Part shown: positions 25,439 to 35,770 of the stretch, one piece after another
How positions within the stretch are numbered: the first letter of the stretch is position 1
Layout: every line of letters starts with the position of its first letter
DNA from: Duganella dendranthematis
Lineage (GTDB): Bacteria > Pseudomonadota > Gammaproteobacteria > Burkholderiales > Burkholderiaceae_D
Direction: 5' to 3'
Length of the DNA stretch: 64,000 bases
Assembly (NCBI RefSeq): GCF_012849375.1
Contig: NZ_CP051684.1
Location: 930,001 to 994,000, forward strand
Notes under the pieces: generated by a model
Seen by the model: only the letters and a program-made list of their open reading frames with translations
What the model was told of the DNA's origin: nothing
The model's database searches: none
Made by a program: the position numbers and the translations under genes

Positions 25439-26446
25439 ATGCATCTACCCGTCTACGCCCATCCCACGCTGACCGTACTGATTGACGACAGCGACTCGTT
25501 CTTGCGTAGTCTGTCGTTTCAGCTGGATCCGATGTTGGCCAACAAGACCTTCCACGACACCGCCGAAGCGCTGCTCTGGCTACGCGCCAGCGCGCCAGAA
25601 CCCGGCGTGCCGCTGCACGTCAACTTCGACATGCAGAACCTGCCCGCCGACCAGTGCAACGTGGCGCTGGACCTGGAGCGCATCTACCGCATCGCCGAAC
25701 AGCGCGAACGCTTTGCGATTCCATCGGTGCTGGTGGTGGATTATTCGATGCCGCAGATGAATGGGGTGGAGTTCTGCGAAGCGGTGGCGCACCTGCCATG
25801 CAAGAAGATCCTATTCACCGGCGCGGCCGATGAGAAGATCGCCGTCAGCGCCTTCAACCGCGGCCTGATCGACCGCTATATCAAGAAGAGCGACGACCAC
25901 GCGCTGGATATCCTGGAGATGGAAGTGGCGGCGCTACAGGAGCGCTATTTCGACAACCGCTCCGACACCATCCGCGACATGGTGGCGCTGCACGATTACC
26001 GCTTTCTGACCGATCCGGCGCTGGCGGAAGTGGTGCGGGAACTCAAGCGCACGCTGGGCTTTGTCGAGCATTACATCTTCCCCAATCCGACCGGTATCCT
26101 GTTCCTCGACCGCGACGGCAAGGCCACGCTGATGATGATTGAAACCGAGGAAAGCATGCAGTCGCAATACGAAATCGCCCGTGACAGCGACGCCCCACGC
26201 TCGCTGCTGCGCGCGCTGCTGGAGCGGCGCGTGCTGACCTTCTTCAGCGATCCGTTCGGCGACGGCATGTACACCAGCAGCATGAGCGAGAACTGGCACC
26301 GCTACAGCGCCGCGCCGCGCATCTGCCAGGGCAAGGAGACCTACTACTGGGCGCTGTTCGAACTGCCGGCCCATTACTTCGACCAGCGCCCCCATACCTA
26401 TGCGCAGTTCCTGCAGGAGCTGCAGCCGCAGGTGATTGCGGCATAA
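25439..26446 (+). CDS. jqsR: Response regulator, LqsR/JqsR type
   Basis: The 335-residue protein begins with a receiver domain. Acidic residues are seen in VLIDDSD, the phospho-acceptor is D101 in VVDYSMPQMNG, the Thr is in ILFTGA and the Lys in RYIKKSD. An insertion of about 50 residues between the first acidic pocket and D101 (residues about 35-90) is unusual. The C-terminal 170 residues have no helix-turn-helix that I recognise and resemble the poorly defined output part of LqsR. The gene has GAGGTG upstream and is coupled to the kinase. In Janthinobacterium and Legionella this regulator controls secondary metabolism or virulence. Confidence 0.88.
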   Translation: MHLPVYAHPTLTVLIDDSDSFLRSLSFQLDPMLANKTFHDTAEALLWLRASAPEPGVPLHVNFDMQNLPADQCNVALDLERIYRIAEQRERFAIPSVLVVDYSMPQMNGVEFCEAVAHLPCKKILFTGAADEKIAVSAFNRGLIDRYIKKSDDHALDILEMEVAALQERYFDNRSDTIRDMVALHDYRFLTDPALAEVVRELKRTLGFVEHYIFPNPTGILFLDRDGKATLMMIETEESMQSQYEIARDSDAPRSLLRALLERRVLTFFSDPFGDGMYTSSMSENWHRYSAAPRICQGKETYYWALFELPAHYFDQRPHTYAQFLQELQPQVIAA

Positions 26447-26450
26447 CCGT

Positions 26451-28988
26451 TCACGCTTCGCGCAGCGTTTGCAGCGGCGGCTGGCGCAGCACGTTGCGCA
26501 GTCCTAGCCAGCCGCCGGTGATGGCGCACAGTGCGCCGGCCAGCAGGCCGACCAGCCACACCACAGGGCTGAATTCCCAAGCAAACTTGAACTGGTAGGT
26601 GGCCAGCGCCCAGCCCATGGCCGCCGCGCCGGTCGCCGCCAGCACGCCGGACAGCGCGCCGACCAGCGTGAACTCGATCAGCTGCGCCTGCGACAGCTGC
26701 TTGCGCGTCGCGCCCAGCGCCCGCAGCAGGCCCGCTTCACGCGTGCGCTCGTCCTGTGATCCCATCAGCGCCGCGTACAGCACCAGCACGCCGGAGGCCA
26801 GCGTAAAGATGAACAGGAACTCCACCGCCGTAATCACCTGGTCCAGCACCGCCTGCACCTGGCGCAGGATGCCGCCGACATCGACGATGGTCAGGTTGGG
26901 ATAATCGCGCGTCAGCGCATTCATCGCCGCGCCCTGCCCTTGTGGCAGATGGAAGGCGGTGATCCAGCTTTGCGACACCTCCGTCATCGCCGCCGGGTTG
27001 ATGATGACGAAGAAGTTGACCCGCATCGATCCCCAATCGAGCTTGCGGATGCTGGTGATGGTCACATCGACCGGCGTGCCGGCGATATCGAAGCGCAGCT
27101 TGTCGCCCAGCTTCCAGTGCAGCGTCTTGGCGATGCCCTGCTCCACCGAGGCTTCGCCGGCGCCCGGCTTGTCCTCGAACCATTTGCCTTCGACCAGCTT
27201 GTTCTCGGCCTGCATCTGCGCCATCGAAGACAGATTGAATTCGCGGTCGGCCAGGCCTTTGGCGCGGTCTTCGGTATAGGTGTCGGCGGTGACCTGCTTG
27301 TCGTTCACGGCGGTCAGGCGGCCGCGTATCATCGGATACTGCGGCGCGTACTGTACACCCGCAGCCTGCAGGCGCTTGCCGAGGTCCTGCTGCTGCTCCG
27401 GCTGAATGTTGATGATGAAGCGGTTCGGCGCATCCGGCGGCGTGGCGTTGCGCCAGGCAGTCATCAGGTCGCCGCGCACCACGGTCAGCACCAGCAGCGC
27501 CATCATGCCCAGCGCCAGCGACACCACCTGCACGATGGTCGCGCCGGGGCGGCGCTGCAAGGACGTGACGGCGAAACGCCAGCTTTGATGGTCAATCGCG
27601 CCGCGCAGCGAGCGCAGGGAACGCAGGCCAAGCCAGGCCACCAGCGCGAAGACGGCAAAAGCGCCGATGAAGCCAAGCGCCGTGTACAGTGCCATCGCCA
27701 CATCGCCGGCTTGCCACAGCAGCAGCGCCACAAAGCCGGCCATGCCGAAGCCGTAGGTGGCCAGCGCGGTGACTTTGGGCGGTTCCTGCTCGCGACGGAT
27801 CACGCGGTTGTGCGGCACTTTGCGCAGTTGCAGAATCGGCGGCAGCGCAAACGCGGCCAGCAGCAGGATGCCAATCGCCATGCCCTGCAGCGCCGGATAA
27901 ATGGTCGGCGCCGGCAGTTCGGCGGAGACCAGTGATCCCAGCACTTCCAGCAGCACGTAGTGCGCGCCGAAGCCGAGCGCCACGCCCATCGCGCTGCCCA
28001 GCAGGCCGACCAGCAGGAATTCGATCAGGTACATGCTGGTGACCTGATTCTGCGTCAGTCCCAGGCAGCGCAGCATGGCGCAGGCGTCGAGGTGGCGCTG
28101 CATGAAGCGGCGCGCGGCCATGGCCACGGCCACCGCCGCCAGCATCGCCGACAGCAGGCCGACCAGCGACAGGAAGCGGTCGGCGCGTTCCAGCGTGGTT
28201 TGCATTTCAGGGCGGCCGTTTTCCAGCGACTCGACCCGCACGCCCTTGATATTGTTGTTCTTGATTTGCGCTTGCAGCCAGTCCTGATAAGCCTTGGCGA
28301 CGGCGGCGCCGTTCTTCAGCGACGGCGGCGTGCCGACCAGCAGCCGGTAATTCACGCGCGAGCCGGGCTGGATCAGATTGGTGGCGTCCAGGTCCGACAG
28401 CGCCAGCATCACGCGCGGCGCGAAGGCCAGGAAGTTGGCGCCGCGATCCGGTTCGGTAGCGATCAGTTGCGTGACGGTGAAGGTCTTGTCGCCCAGCTTG
28501 AGCGGCTGGCCGACCTTGGTATTGAGGCTGCCCAGCAAGCCTGGTTCGATCCACACCGTGCCCGGTGCGGGAACGGTGCTGGCAGGCGTGCCGATACTTT
28601 GCTCGGCCTGCGCGGCGTCGGTAGTGATCTTCACCTTGCCGCGCAAGGGGTAGCCGGGACCGACGGCTTTCAAAGCCGACAGCATGGAGGTGGACGCATC
28701 GCCCTCGCCGGCTTGCGCCATGCTGGGGAAGGTGACGGTATCGGTCACCGTCAGGCCGCGCTGGATGGCTTGCGCGCGCCAGTCGGCACGTACCGGCAAA
28801 TCGGCGCTGACCACCACGTCGGCGCCCAGCAGTTGATGGGCGTCGCGATCCAGCCCGCTGCGCAGGCGGTCGATGAAGAAGCCGGTGGCAGACAAAGCGG
28901 CCACCGCCACCGTCAGCGCGATCAGCAGAAAGCGCAACTGGCCGGCACGCCAGTCGCGCGCCGTCATGTTGAGGGCGAGTTTGAGCAT
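26451..28988 (-). CDS. FtsX-like ABC transporter permease (YbbP type)
   Basis: The 845-residue membrane protein has an N-terminal membrane segment, a large periplasmic part, a central block of membrane segments (about 275-470) and a second periplasmic part. Three C-terminal segments form an FtsX-like repeat, with EAGLLRALGATRKQLSQAQ as the typical cytoplasmic loop. It resembles YbbP of E. coli, whose ATPase partner is YbbA. No ATPase gene lies next to it here, so the partner must be elsewhere. It starts immediately after the adenine deaminase stop codon with no gap, and ends four bases from jqsR in convergent orientation. Confidence 0.85.
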   Translation of the reverse strand: MLKLALNMTARDWRAGQLRFLLIALTVAVAALSATGFFIDRLRSGLDRDAHQLLGADVVVSADLPVRADWRAQAIQRGLTVTDTVTFPSMAQAGEGDASTSMLSALKAVGPGYPLRGKVKITTDAAQAEQSIGTPASTVPAPGTVWIEPGLLGSLNTKVGQPLKLGDKTFTVTQLIATEPDRGANFLAFAPRVMLALSDLDATNLIQPGSRVNYRLLVGTPPSLKNGAAVAKAYQDWLQAQIKNNNIKGVRVESLENGRPEMQTTLERADRFLSLVGLLSAMLAAVAVAMAARRFMQRHLDACAMLRCLGLTQNQVTSMYLIEFLLVGLLGSAMGVALGFGAHYVLLEVLGSLVSAELPAPTIYPALQGMAIGILLLAAFALPPILQLRKVPHNRVIRREQEPPKVTALATYGFGMAGFVALLLWQAGDVAMALYTALGFIGAFAVFALVAWLGLRSLRSLRGAIDHQSWRFAVTSLQRRPGATIVQVVSLALGMMALLVLTVVRGDLMTAWRNATPPDAPNRFIINIQPEQQQDLGKRLQAAGVQYAPQYPMIRGRLTAVNDKQVTADTYTEDRAKGLADREFNLSSMAQMQAENKLVEGKWFEDKPGAGEASVEQGIAKTLHWKLGDKLRFDIAGTPVDVTITSIRKLDWGSMRVNFFVIINPAAMTEVSQSWITAFHLPQGQGAAMNALTRDYPNLTIVDVGGILRQVQAVLDQVITAVEFLFIFTLASGVLVLYAALMGSQDERTREAGLLRALGATRKQLSQAQLIEFTLVGALSGVLAATGAAAMGWALATYQFKFAWEFSPVVWLVGLLAGALCAITGGWLGLRNVLRQPPLQTLREA

Positions 28989-30041
<1,053 letters not shown>

Positions 30042-30088
30042 TCATGCGGCGGATAGCGTGTCAGCACATCTTCCCAAGCCGTGTTACT

Positions 30089-30116
30089 GTGGTGTTGAAG
30101 GACTAAAAAACACCAC
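30089..30116. repeat. 8-bp inverted repeat with a 12-base loop
   Basis: GTGGTGTT (30089-30096) pairs perfectly with AACACCAC (30109-30116). It lies upstream of the adenine deaminase gene and beyond the end of the small membrane frame. No T-tract follows on either strand, so it is more likely a binding site or leader hairpin than a terminator. Confidence 0.45.
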
Positions 30117-30148
30117 GAAATTGGCGTGATTAAATCGATATTTTCTTT

Positions 30149-30424
30149 TTAAATCATGAAGTTACAAAAGAGTATTAACGATATTACGACATACCTTTTG
30201 ACTTCCTGCGGCAATAGCGCAATAATCAATTTCATAGACGTAAGAAGCGTTACGACCAACACATAAAAGCCGCCATCCGGCCAGAAAGCCAGCTCACCGG
30301 CACGGGCAATCCGTGCCACCCAAGAGAAGCTGACCAGAAGAAAAATAAGAACGAAAGGGATTATACAAATCAGAGCCAGGGCAGGCGAACTGCCGGTGAC
30401 TCGTGACCAGCAGGTTTTCATCAT
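30149..30424 (-). CDS. Possible small membrane protein, divergent from prkA
   Basis: A frame of 91 residues from ATG 30424 has two strongly hydrophobic segments: one within ALALICIIPFVLIFLLVSF, and one from FYVLVVTLLTSMKLIIALL. A third follows near VVISLILFCNF. The base composition is clearly more AT-rich than the neighbours. No good ribosome-binding site is visible. The start lies only 14 bp from the prkA start, so the prkA promoter must be inside this frame. It could be a real membrane protein or a chance open frame in the prkA leader. I do not recognise a family. Confidence 0.4.
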   Translation of the reverse strand: MMKTCWSRVTGSSPALALICIIPFVLIFLLVSFSWVARIARAGELAFWPDGGFYVLVVTLLTSMKLIIALLPQEVKRYVVISLILFCNFMI

Positions 30425-30438
30425 CAAAGGACATTCAC

Positions 30439-32361
30439 ATGACCATTTTTGACAACTACGCCGCACGATACGAACGGACCAAAGAAGAAGAGATGTCCAT
30501 GAAGGAATATCTCGAACTTTGCAAGAAAGACCGGCTGACCTATGCCAGCGCCGCCGAGCGCATGCTGGCCGCCATCGGCGAACCCACCCTGATCGACACG
30601 CGCAACGACACGCGCCTGTCGCGCATCTTCGCCAACAAGATCATCAAGATTTATCCGGCATTTCGCGAGTTCTACGGCACCGAGGAAGTCATCGAGCAAG
30701 TGGTGTCCTATTTCCGCCACGCGGCGCAGGGACTGGAAGAACGCAAGCAGATCCTTTACCTGCTGGGCCCGGTGGGCGGCGGTAAATCGTCGATCGCGGA
30801 AAAGCTCAAGTCGCTGATGGAACATGTGCCCTTCTACTGCCTGAAGGGTTCGCCGGTGAATGAATCGCCGCTGGGCCTGTTCAACGAGGAGGAGGATGGC
30901 ACCATCCTCGAAGAAGACTACGGCATCCCGCGTCGCTACCTGCGCAATATCCCGTCGCCGTGGGCGGTCAAGCGCCTGCACGAGTTTAACGGCGACATCA
31001 ACCAGTTCCGCGTGATCCGGCGCTACCCGTCGGTGCTGAAACAAATCGGCATTTCCAAAACGGAACCGGGCGACGAGAACAACCAGGATATTTCCTCGCT
31101 GGTCGGCAAGGTCGATATCCGCAAGCTGGAAGATTATTCGCAGGACGATCCGGACGCCTACAGCTACTCCGGCGGCCTGTGCCTGGCCAATCAGGGCCTG
31201 ATGGAATTCGTCGAGATGTTCAAGGCGCCGATCAAGGTGCTGCATCCGCTGCTGACCGCCACGCAGGAAGGCAACTACAAGGGCACCGAAGGCTTTGGCG
31301 CGATTCCGTTCGACGGCGTGGTGCTGGCGCACTCGAATGAGTCTGAGTGGAAAACCTTCAAGAACAACCGCAACAACGAGGCGTTCCTCGATCGTATCTA
31401 CATCGTCAAAGTGCCGTATTGCCTGCGCGTCAGCGATGAGATCAAGATTTACGACAAGCTGCTGTTCAATTCCTCGCTGTCGAGTGCGCCTTGCGCGCCG
31501 GGCACCTTGCGCATGATGGCGCAGTTCGCCATCCTGTCGCGGCTGAAGGATCCGGAGAACTCCAGCATCTTCAGCAAGATGCTGGTGTACGACGGTGACA
31601 ATCTGAAGGACACCGATCCGAAAGCCAAGTCGATCCACGAGTACGTCGACTATGCCGGTGTGGATGAAGGCATGAACGGGCTGTCGACGCGCTTTGCATT
31701 CAAGATTCTGTCCAAGGTGTTTAACTTCGATAACACCGAAGTGGCCGCCAATCCGGTGCACCTGCTGTACGTGCTGGAGCAGCAGGTCGAACGCGAGCAG
31801 TTCCCGCCCGAGCTGGAGCAAAAATACTTCTCGTACATCAAGGAGCACCTGGCGCAGCGCTATGTCGAGTTTATCGGCAAGGAGATTCAGACCGCTTATC
31901 TGGAATCGTATTCCGAATACGGCCAGAATATCTTCGACCGCTACGTCACCTTTGCCGACTTCTGGATCCAGGATCAGGAATACCGCGATCCCGATACCGG
32001 CGAGAGCTTCGACCGCGAATCGCTGAACAATGAACTGGAAAAAATCGAGAAGCCGGCCGGCATTTCGAATCCCAAGGATTTCCGCAACGAGATTGTCAAC
32101 TTCGGACTGCGGGCGCGCGCTAATAATGGGGGCAAGAATCCTGCGTGGACCAGCTATGAAAAGTTCCGCACCGTGATCGAGAAGAAAATGTTCTCCAACA
32201 CGGAAGAGCTGCTGCCGGTGATTTCGTTTAACGCCAAGGCCAGCGCGGAAGACGCCAACAAGCACGCCGACTTTGTCGCGCGCATGGTGGAGAAAGGCTA
32301 TACCGCCAAGCAGGTCCGCTTGCTGTGCGAATGGTATCTGCGCGTGAGGAAGTCCTCGTAG
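30439..32361 (+). CDS. prkA: PrkA family serine protein kinase (YeaG)
   Basis: PrkA/YeaG proteins are AAA-like serine kinases (or ATPases) linked to starvation and stress. The ATG at 30439 has AAAGGA upstream and starts MTIFDNYAARYERTKEEEM. The P-loop is GPVGGGKSSIAEKLKSLMEH, followed by FYCLKGSPVNESPLGLF. LKQIGISKTEPGD and MVEKGYTAKQVRLLCEWYLR near the end are typical of the family. The 640-residue length is normal. It is followed by the vWA protein YeaH and by SpoVR, a widely conserved three-gene stress cluster. A hairpin lies between this gene and the next. Confidence 0.95.
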   Translation: MTIFDNYAARYERTKEEEMSMKEYLELCKKDRLTYASAAERMLAAIGEPTLIDTRNDTRLSRIFANKIIKIYPAFREFYGTEEVIEQVVSYFRHAAQGLEERKQILYLLGPVGGGKSSIAEKLKSLMEHVPFYCLKGSPVNESPLGLFNEEEDGTILEEDYGIPRRYLRNIPSPWAVKRLHEFNGDINQFRVIRRYPSVLKQIGISKTEPGDENNQDISSLVGKVDIRKLEDYSQDDPDAYSYSGGLCLANQGLMEFVEMFKAPIKVLHPLLTATQEGNYKGTEGFGAIPFDGVVLAHSNESEWKTFKNNRNNEAFLDRIYIVKVPYCLRVSDEIKIYDKLLFNSSLSSAPCAPGTLRMMAQFAILSRLKDPENSSIFSKMLVYDGDNLKDTDPKAKSIHEYVDYAGVDEGMNGLSTRFAFKILSKVFNFDNTEVAANPVHLLYVLEQQVEREQFPPELEQKYFSYIKEHLAQRYVEFIGKEIQTAYLESYSEYGQNIFDRYVTFADFWIQDQEYRDPDTGESFDRESLNNELEKIEKPAGISNPKDFRNEIVNFGLRARANNGGKNPAWTSYEKFRTVIEKKMFSNTEELLPVISFNAKASAEDANKHADFVARMVEKGYTAKQVRLLCEWYLRVRKSS

Positions 32362-32366
32362 TGCCT

Positions 32367-32394
32367 CGTCCCTCCTGCTGACGTGGGAGGGACG
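32367..32394 (+). repeat. Intercistronic hairpin between prkA and yeaH
   Basis: CGTCCCTCC (32367-32375) pairs perfectly with GGAGGGACG (32386-32394) around a ten-base loop. No T-tract follows, so it probably protects the prkA mRNA end or sets relative expression, rather than ending transcription. Confidence 0.6.
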
Positions 32395-32422
32395 GCCGGA
32401 AAACAGTTGTAGGAGGCATCTT

Positions 32423-33691
32423 TTGACTTACCTCATCGACCGTCGTTTGCAAGGCAAGAACAAGTCCGCCGTCAACCGCGAACGCTTCTTGCGGCGTTAC
32501 AAATCGCAGATCAAGGACGCGGTGGGCCGCGCCATCAAGGGCCGCTCCATCACCGACGTGGAGAACGGCGAAAAGGTCTCCATCCCGGTCAAGGATGTGA
32601 GCGAGCCCTCGTTTGGCCACGCCCATGGCGGCGTGTGGGAAGTGGTCAACCCCGGCAACCAGGAATACCTCAAAGGCGATCAGATCAACCGGCCCAAGGG
32701 CGGCGCCGGTTCCGGCCGCGGCAAGGCCGGCAATAGCGACCAGATGACCGAAGACGACTTCATCTTCGAACTGTCGCGCGAAGAATTCATGAACTATTTC
32801 TTCGAGGACCTGGAACTGCCGCACATGGTCAAGACCCAGCTGACCGCCAGCACCGATTTCAAGAACCAGCGCGCCGGCTACAATATGTCCGGCACGCCCT
32901 CCAACATCCATGTGCTGCGTTCGCTGCGCGGCGCACTGGGCCGGCGCATCGCGGTTGGCGGCGGTTCGCGCAAGCGCGTCGCCGAAGCCGAGCGCGAACT
33001 GGAACAACTGCTGCTGGACGGCGTGCCGCTGCTCGACCCGCGCGTGGTCGAACTGAAAAAACTGATCCACCACCTGCACACCCGCCTGCTGGCGATCCCC
33101 TTCATCGATCCGTTCGACCTGCGCTACACCAACCGCATCAAGGTGCCCAAGCCGATGACGCAGGCGGTGATGTTCTGCATCATGGACGTGTCCGGTTCGA
33201 TGGACGAGACGCGCAAGGACACCGCCAAGCGCTTCTTCATCCTGCTGTACCTGTTCCTCAAGCGCGTGTACGACAAGATCGAGGTGGTGTTCATCCGCCA
33301 CCACACGGCGGCGGCCGAGGTCGATGAGGAAGAGTTCTTCCACTCGCGCGAGTCGGGCGGCACGGTGGTGTCGTCGGCGCTGCATTTGCTGGACAAGATC
33401 ATCGACGAGCGCTACGGCGGCGGCAGCTACAACGCCTACGTGGCGCAAGCGTCGGACGGCGACAACTGGGACAACGATTCGGTGCTGTGCCGCCAGCTGC
33501 TGGTCAACACCATCATGCCCAAGGTCCAGTACTACACCTACGTCGAGATTACCGACGGCCCGCCGCAAAATCTGTGGGAACAGTATTCGCAGGTGCCGGA
33601 TCACCACCAGCATTTCGCCATGCAGAAAATCGTCACGCCGGCCGATATCTATCCGGTGTTCCGTGAACTGTTCAAGAAGCAGCCGAAATAG
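32423..33691 (+). CDS. yeaH: YeaH/YhbH family DUF444 protein with a von Willebrand A domain
   Basis: The 422-residue protein is the usual partner of PrkA. The N-terminal part is basic (TYLIDRRLQGKNKSAVNRERFLRRY). A Gly-rich segment (about 95-110) precedes the folded core. The vWA domain has the metal-site motif MDVSGSMDE and the downstream HHTAAAEVDEEEFF and ESGGTVVSSAL stretches. It starts with TTG at 32423, supported by AGGAGG seven bases upstream; there is no suitable ATG. The SpoVR gene follows after 12 bp. Confidence 0.93.
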   Translation: MTYLIDRRLQGKNKSAVNRERFLRRYKSQIKDAVGRAIKGRSITDVENGEKVSIPVKDVSEPSFGHAHGGVWEVVNPGNQEYLKGDQINRPKGGAGSGRGKAGNSDQMTEDDFIFELSREEFMNYFFEDLELPHMVKTQLTASTDFKNQRAGYNMSGTPSNIHVLRSLRGALGRRIAVGGGSRKRVAEAERELEQLLLDGVPLLDPRVVELKKLIHHLHTRLLAIPFIDPFDLRYTNRIKVPKPMTQAVMFCIMDVSGSMDETRKDTAKRFFILLYLFLKRVYDKIEVVFIRHHTAAAEVDEEEFFHSRESGGTVVSSALHLLDKIIDERYGGGSYNAYVAQASDGDNWDNDSVLCRQLLVNTIMPKVQYYTYVEITDGPPQNLWEQYSQVPDHHQHFAMQKIVTPADIYPVFRELFKKQPK

Positions 33692-33703
33692 TGGACCCCA
33701 TCT

Positions 33704-35242
33704 ATGAATGACATGACCGCCAAACCGCGTCACCCCAACGCCCTGCCCGAGCAGTCGGAATGGACCTTTGAGCTGATCGAACAGATTCACCAGGAAATCC
33801 GCCGCGTGGCCGAAGGCTTCGGGCTGGATACGTATCCGAACCAGCTGGAGATCATCACCGCCGAGCAGATGATGGACGCCTACACCTCGGTCGGCATGCC
33901 GGTGTCGTACAACCACTGGTCGTTCGGCAAGCATTTCCTCAGCACCGAGAAGGGCTACAAGCGCGGGCAAATGGGACTGGCGTACGAGATCGTCATCAAC
34001 TCCAATCCCTGCATCGCCTACCTGATGGAGGAAAACAGCCTGACCATGCAGTCGTTGGTGATCGCGCATGCGGCCTATGGGCACAACTCCTTCTTCAAGG
34101 GCAATTACCTGTTCCGTACCTGGACCGATGCCGAGGCCATCGTCGATTACATGGTGTTCGCCAAGAACTACATCGCCGAGTGCGAACAGCGCCATGGCAT
34201 CGACGCGGTCGAAACGCTGCTCGATTCCTGCCACGCGATCCAGAACTACGGCGTCGACCGCTACAAACGGCCGGCCAAGCTGTCGCTGATGGAAGAGCGC
34301 GCGCGGCAGAAGGAACGCGAAGCCTATGTGCAGTCGCAGCTCAACGACCTGTGGCGCACCTTGCCGCGCCGCGAGGAAGAAGAAACCGCCAAGGCCGCCA
34401 AGCGCTTTCCGGTCGAGCCGGAAGAAAATCTGCTGTACTTCATCGAGAAGTACGCGCCGCTGCTGGAACCGTGGCAGCGCGAGATGGTGCGGATCGTCCG
34501 CAAGATCTCCCAGTACTTTTACCCGCAGCGCCAGACCCAGGTGATGAACGAAGGCTGGGCCACCTTCTGGCATTACACCATCCTCAACCAGTTGTACGAT
34601 GAGAGCGTGATCGGCGACGGCTTCATGATGGAGTTCCTCAAGAGCCATACCAACGTGGTGTACCAGCCGCCGGTCAACAGCCCGCATTACAGCGGCATCA
34701 ACCCGTATGCACTGGGCTTTGCGATGATGACCGACATCCGGCGCATCTGCGAAAATCCGACCGATGAGGACCGCGAATGGTTCCCCGACATCGCCGGCAG
34801 CGACTGGCAAAAGACGCTCGATTTCGCCATGCGCAATTTCAAGGACGAGAGCTTCATCGCCCAGTATCTGTCGCCCAAGCTGATCCGTGAGTTCCACTTC
34901 TTCGCCGTGCTGGACGACGACAACAACGAGAAGCTCAACGTCTCGGCCATCCACGACGACAGCGGCTACCGATACGTGCGCCAGCAACTTGCGGAACAAT
35001 ATAATCTGGGTAACCGTGAGCCCAACATCCAGGTATGGTCGGTCAACACCCAGGACGACCGCGCGCTGACCTTGCGCCATACCCAGTTCCAGCGCCGTCC
35101 GCTGAACCAGCAGGCCGGCGAAGTGCTGAAGCATGTTGCACGCTTATGGGGCTTCGACGTCCATCTGGAAACAGTGGCGCCAAACGGCGAAGTCATTAGT
35201 ACCCTGGAGGTCAGACGGGAGAAACGCAGCAGGATTCCGTGA
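33704..35242 (+). CDS. SpoVR family protein (YcgB)
   Basis: The 512-residue protein matches the SpoVR/YcgB family. Typical stretches are SYNHWSFGKHF, EIVINSNPCIAYLMEEN, AHAAYGHNSFFKGNYLF, VMNEGWATFWHY and INPYALGFAMM. In Bacillus the homologue affects spore cortex; in non-sporulating bacteria the role is unknown but tied to starvation. It is the third gene of the prkA-yeaH-spoVR cluster and is followed by an intrinsic terminator. Confidence 0.94.
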   Translation: MNDMTAKPRHPNALPEQSEWTFELIEQIHQEIRRVAEGFGLDTYPNQLEIITAEQMMDAYTSVGMPVSYNHWSFGKHFLSTEKGYKRGQMGLAYEIVINSNPCIAYLMEENSLTMQSLVIAHAAYGHNSFFKGNYLFRTWTDAEAIVDYMVFAKNYIAECEQRHGIDAVETLLDSCHAIQNYGVDRYKRPAKLSLMEERARQKEREAYVQSQLNDLWRTLPRREEEETAKAAKRFPVEPEENLLYFIEKYAPLLEPWQREMVRIVRKISQYFYPQRQTQVMNEGWATFWHYTILNQLYDESVIGDGFMMEFLKSHTNVVYQPPVNSPHYSGINPYALGFAMMTDIRRICENPTDEDREWFPDIAGSDWQKTLDFAMRNFKDESFIAQYLSPKLIREFHFFAVLDDDNNEKLNVSAIHDDSGYRYVRQQLAEQYNLGNREPNIQVWSVNTQDDRALTLRHTQFQRRPLNQQAGEVLKHVARLWGFDVHLETVAPNGEVISTLEVRREKRSRIP

Positions 35243-35316
35243 CCAACTAATATATAAGGCTTTTTTCAGGCGGCGTGTCCTGCACCAGTTTCAGGCACGG
35301 CTCTTGCAAGAGTCAG

Positions 35317-35356
35317 AACCGGGGGCAGCGACGGCGCGTTGTTCCCGGTTTTTTTT
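35317..35356 (+). terminator. Intrinsic terminator after the prkA-yeaH-spoVR cluster
   Basis: AACCGGG (35317-35323) pairs with CCCGGTT (35344-35350) and runs into an eight-base T-tract. It lies 75 bp after the spoVR stop. Confidence 0.8.
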
Positions 35357-35770
35357 CGCGGATGCATGATGCGGGGCAGAAGTCAATATTTTTCTGAAGC
35401 TACTTGTATAGTAGTGCCCGCTAGAATTTCACGAAAGAAACATTTACGGCCAAATTATCAACTGCCTGTAGTAAAACTACCGGCATAAAATTCCGTTTTT
35501 GGCCTTAAGGGAAAACTAAGTAACGTCGTGGTGCGTGTACGCCCAAAAATGCGCCGTAGAGTCTTGCTCGTTGAGCCAGAACGGTGCAAAGGGAGCGCTA
35601 CCACATAGGAAAACCCTATGAAATTTAACCGGTTTTAGGGATGAAAATTCTATGTAAAATCAAGAATTCGTATGTATAATTCGCCGACGTCCCGGATGCG
35701 GCTGTTGTTTTGTGTCGCCATTTTGGGGTTTAAGTAGCACCAAAGAGAGTTGGTATTGGAGAAAGCAGGC
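35357..35770 (+). other. AT-rich intergenic region upstream of tonB
   Basis: About 410 bp between the terminator and tonB hold no credible gene. The region is clearly more AT-rich than the surroundings. A perfect -10 TATAAT is at 35675-35680 with a weak -35 (ATGTAA, 35652-35657), giving a leader of about 85 nt for tonB. Short inverted repeats such as GTAG-TAAAA-CTAC near 35470 are seen. I do not see a good Fur box. Confidence 0.5.

Noticed and set aside
30290..30330. Sigma-54 promoter (TGGCAC...TTGC) near prkA
   Set aside because: The TGGCAC and TTGC parts are on the wrong strand for prkA and are spaced by 8 instead of 10 bases between the GG and GC pairs.
35357..35770. Fur box upstream of tonB
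   Set aside because: No stretch resembles the GATAATGATAATCATTATC consensus well enough to claim.
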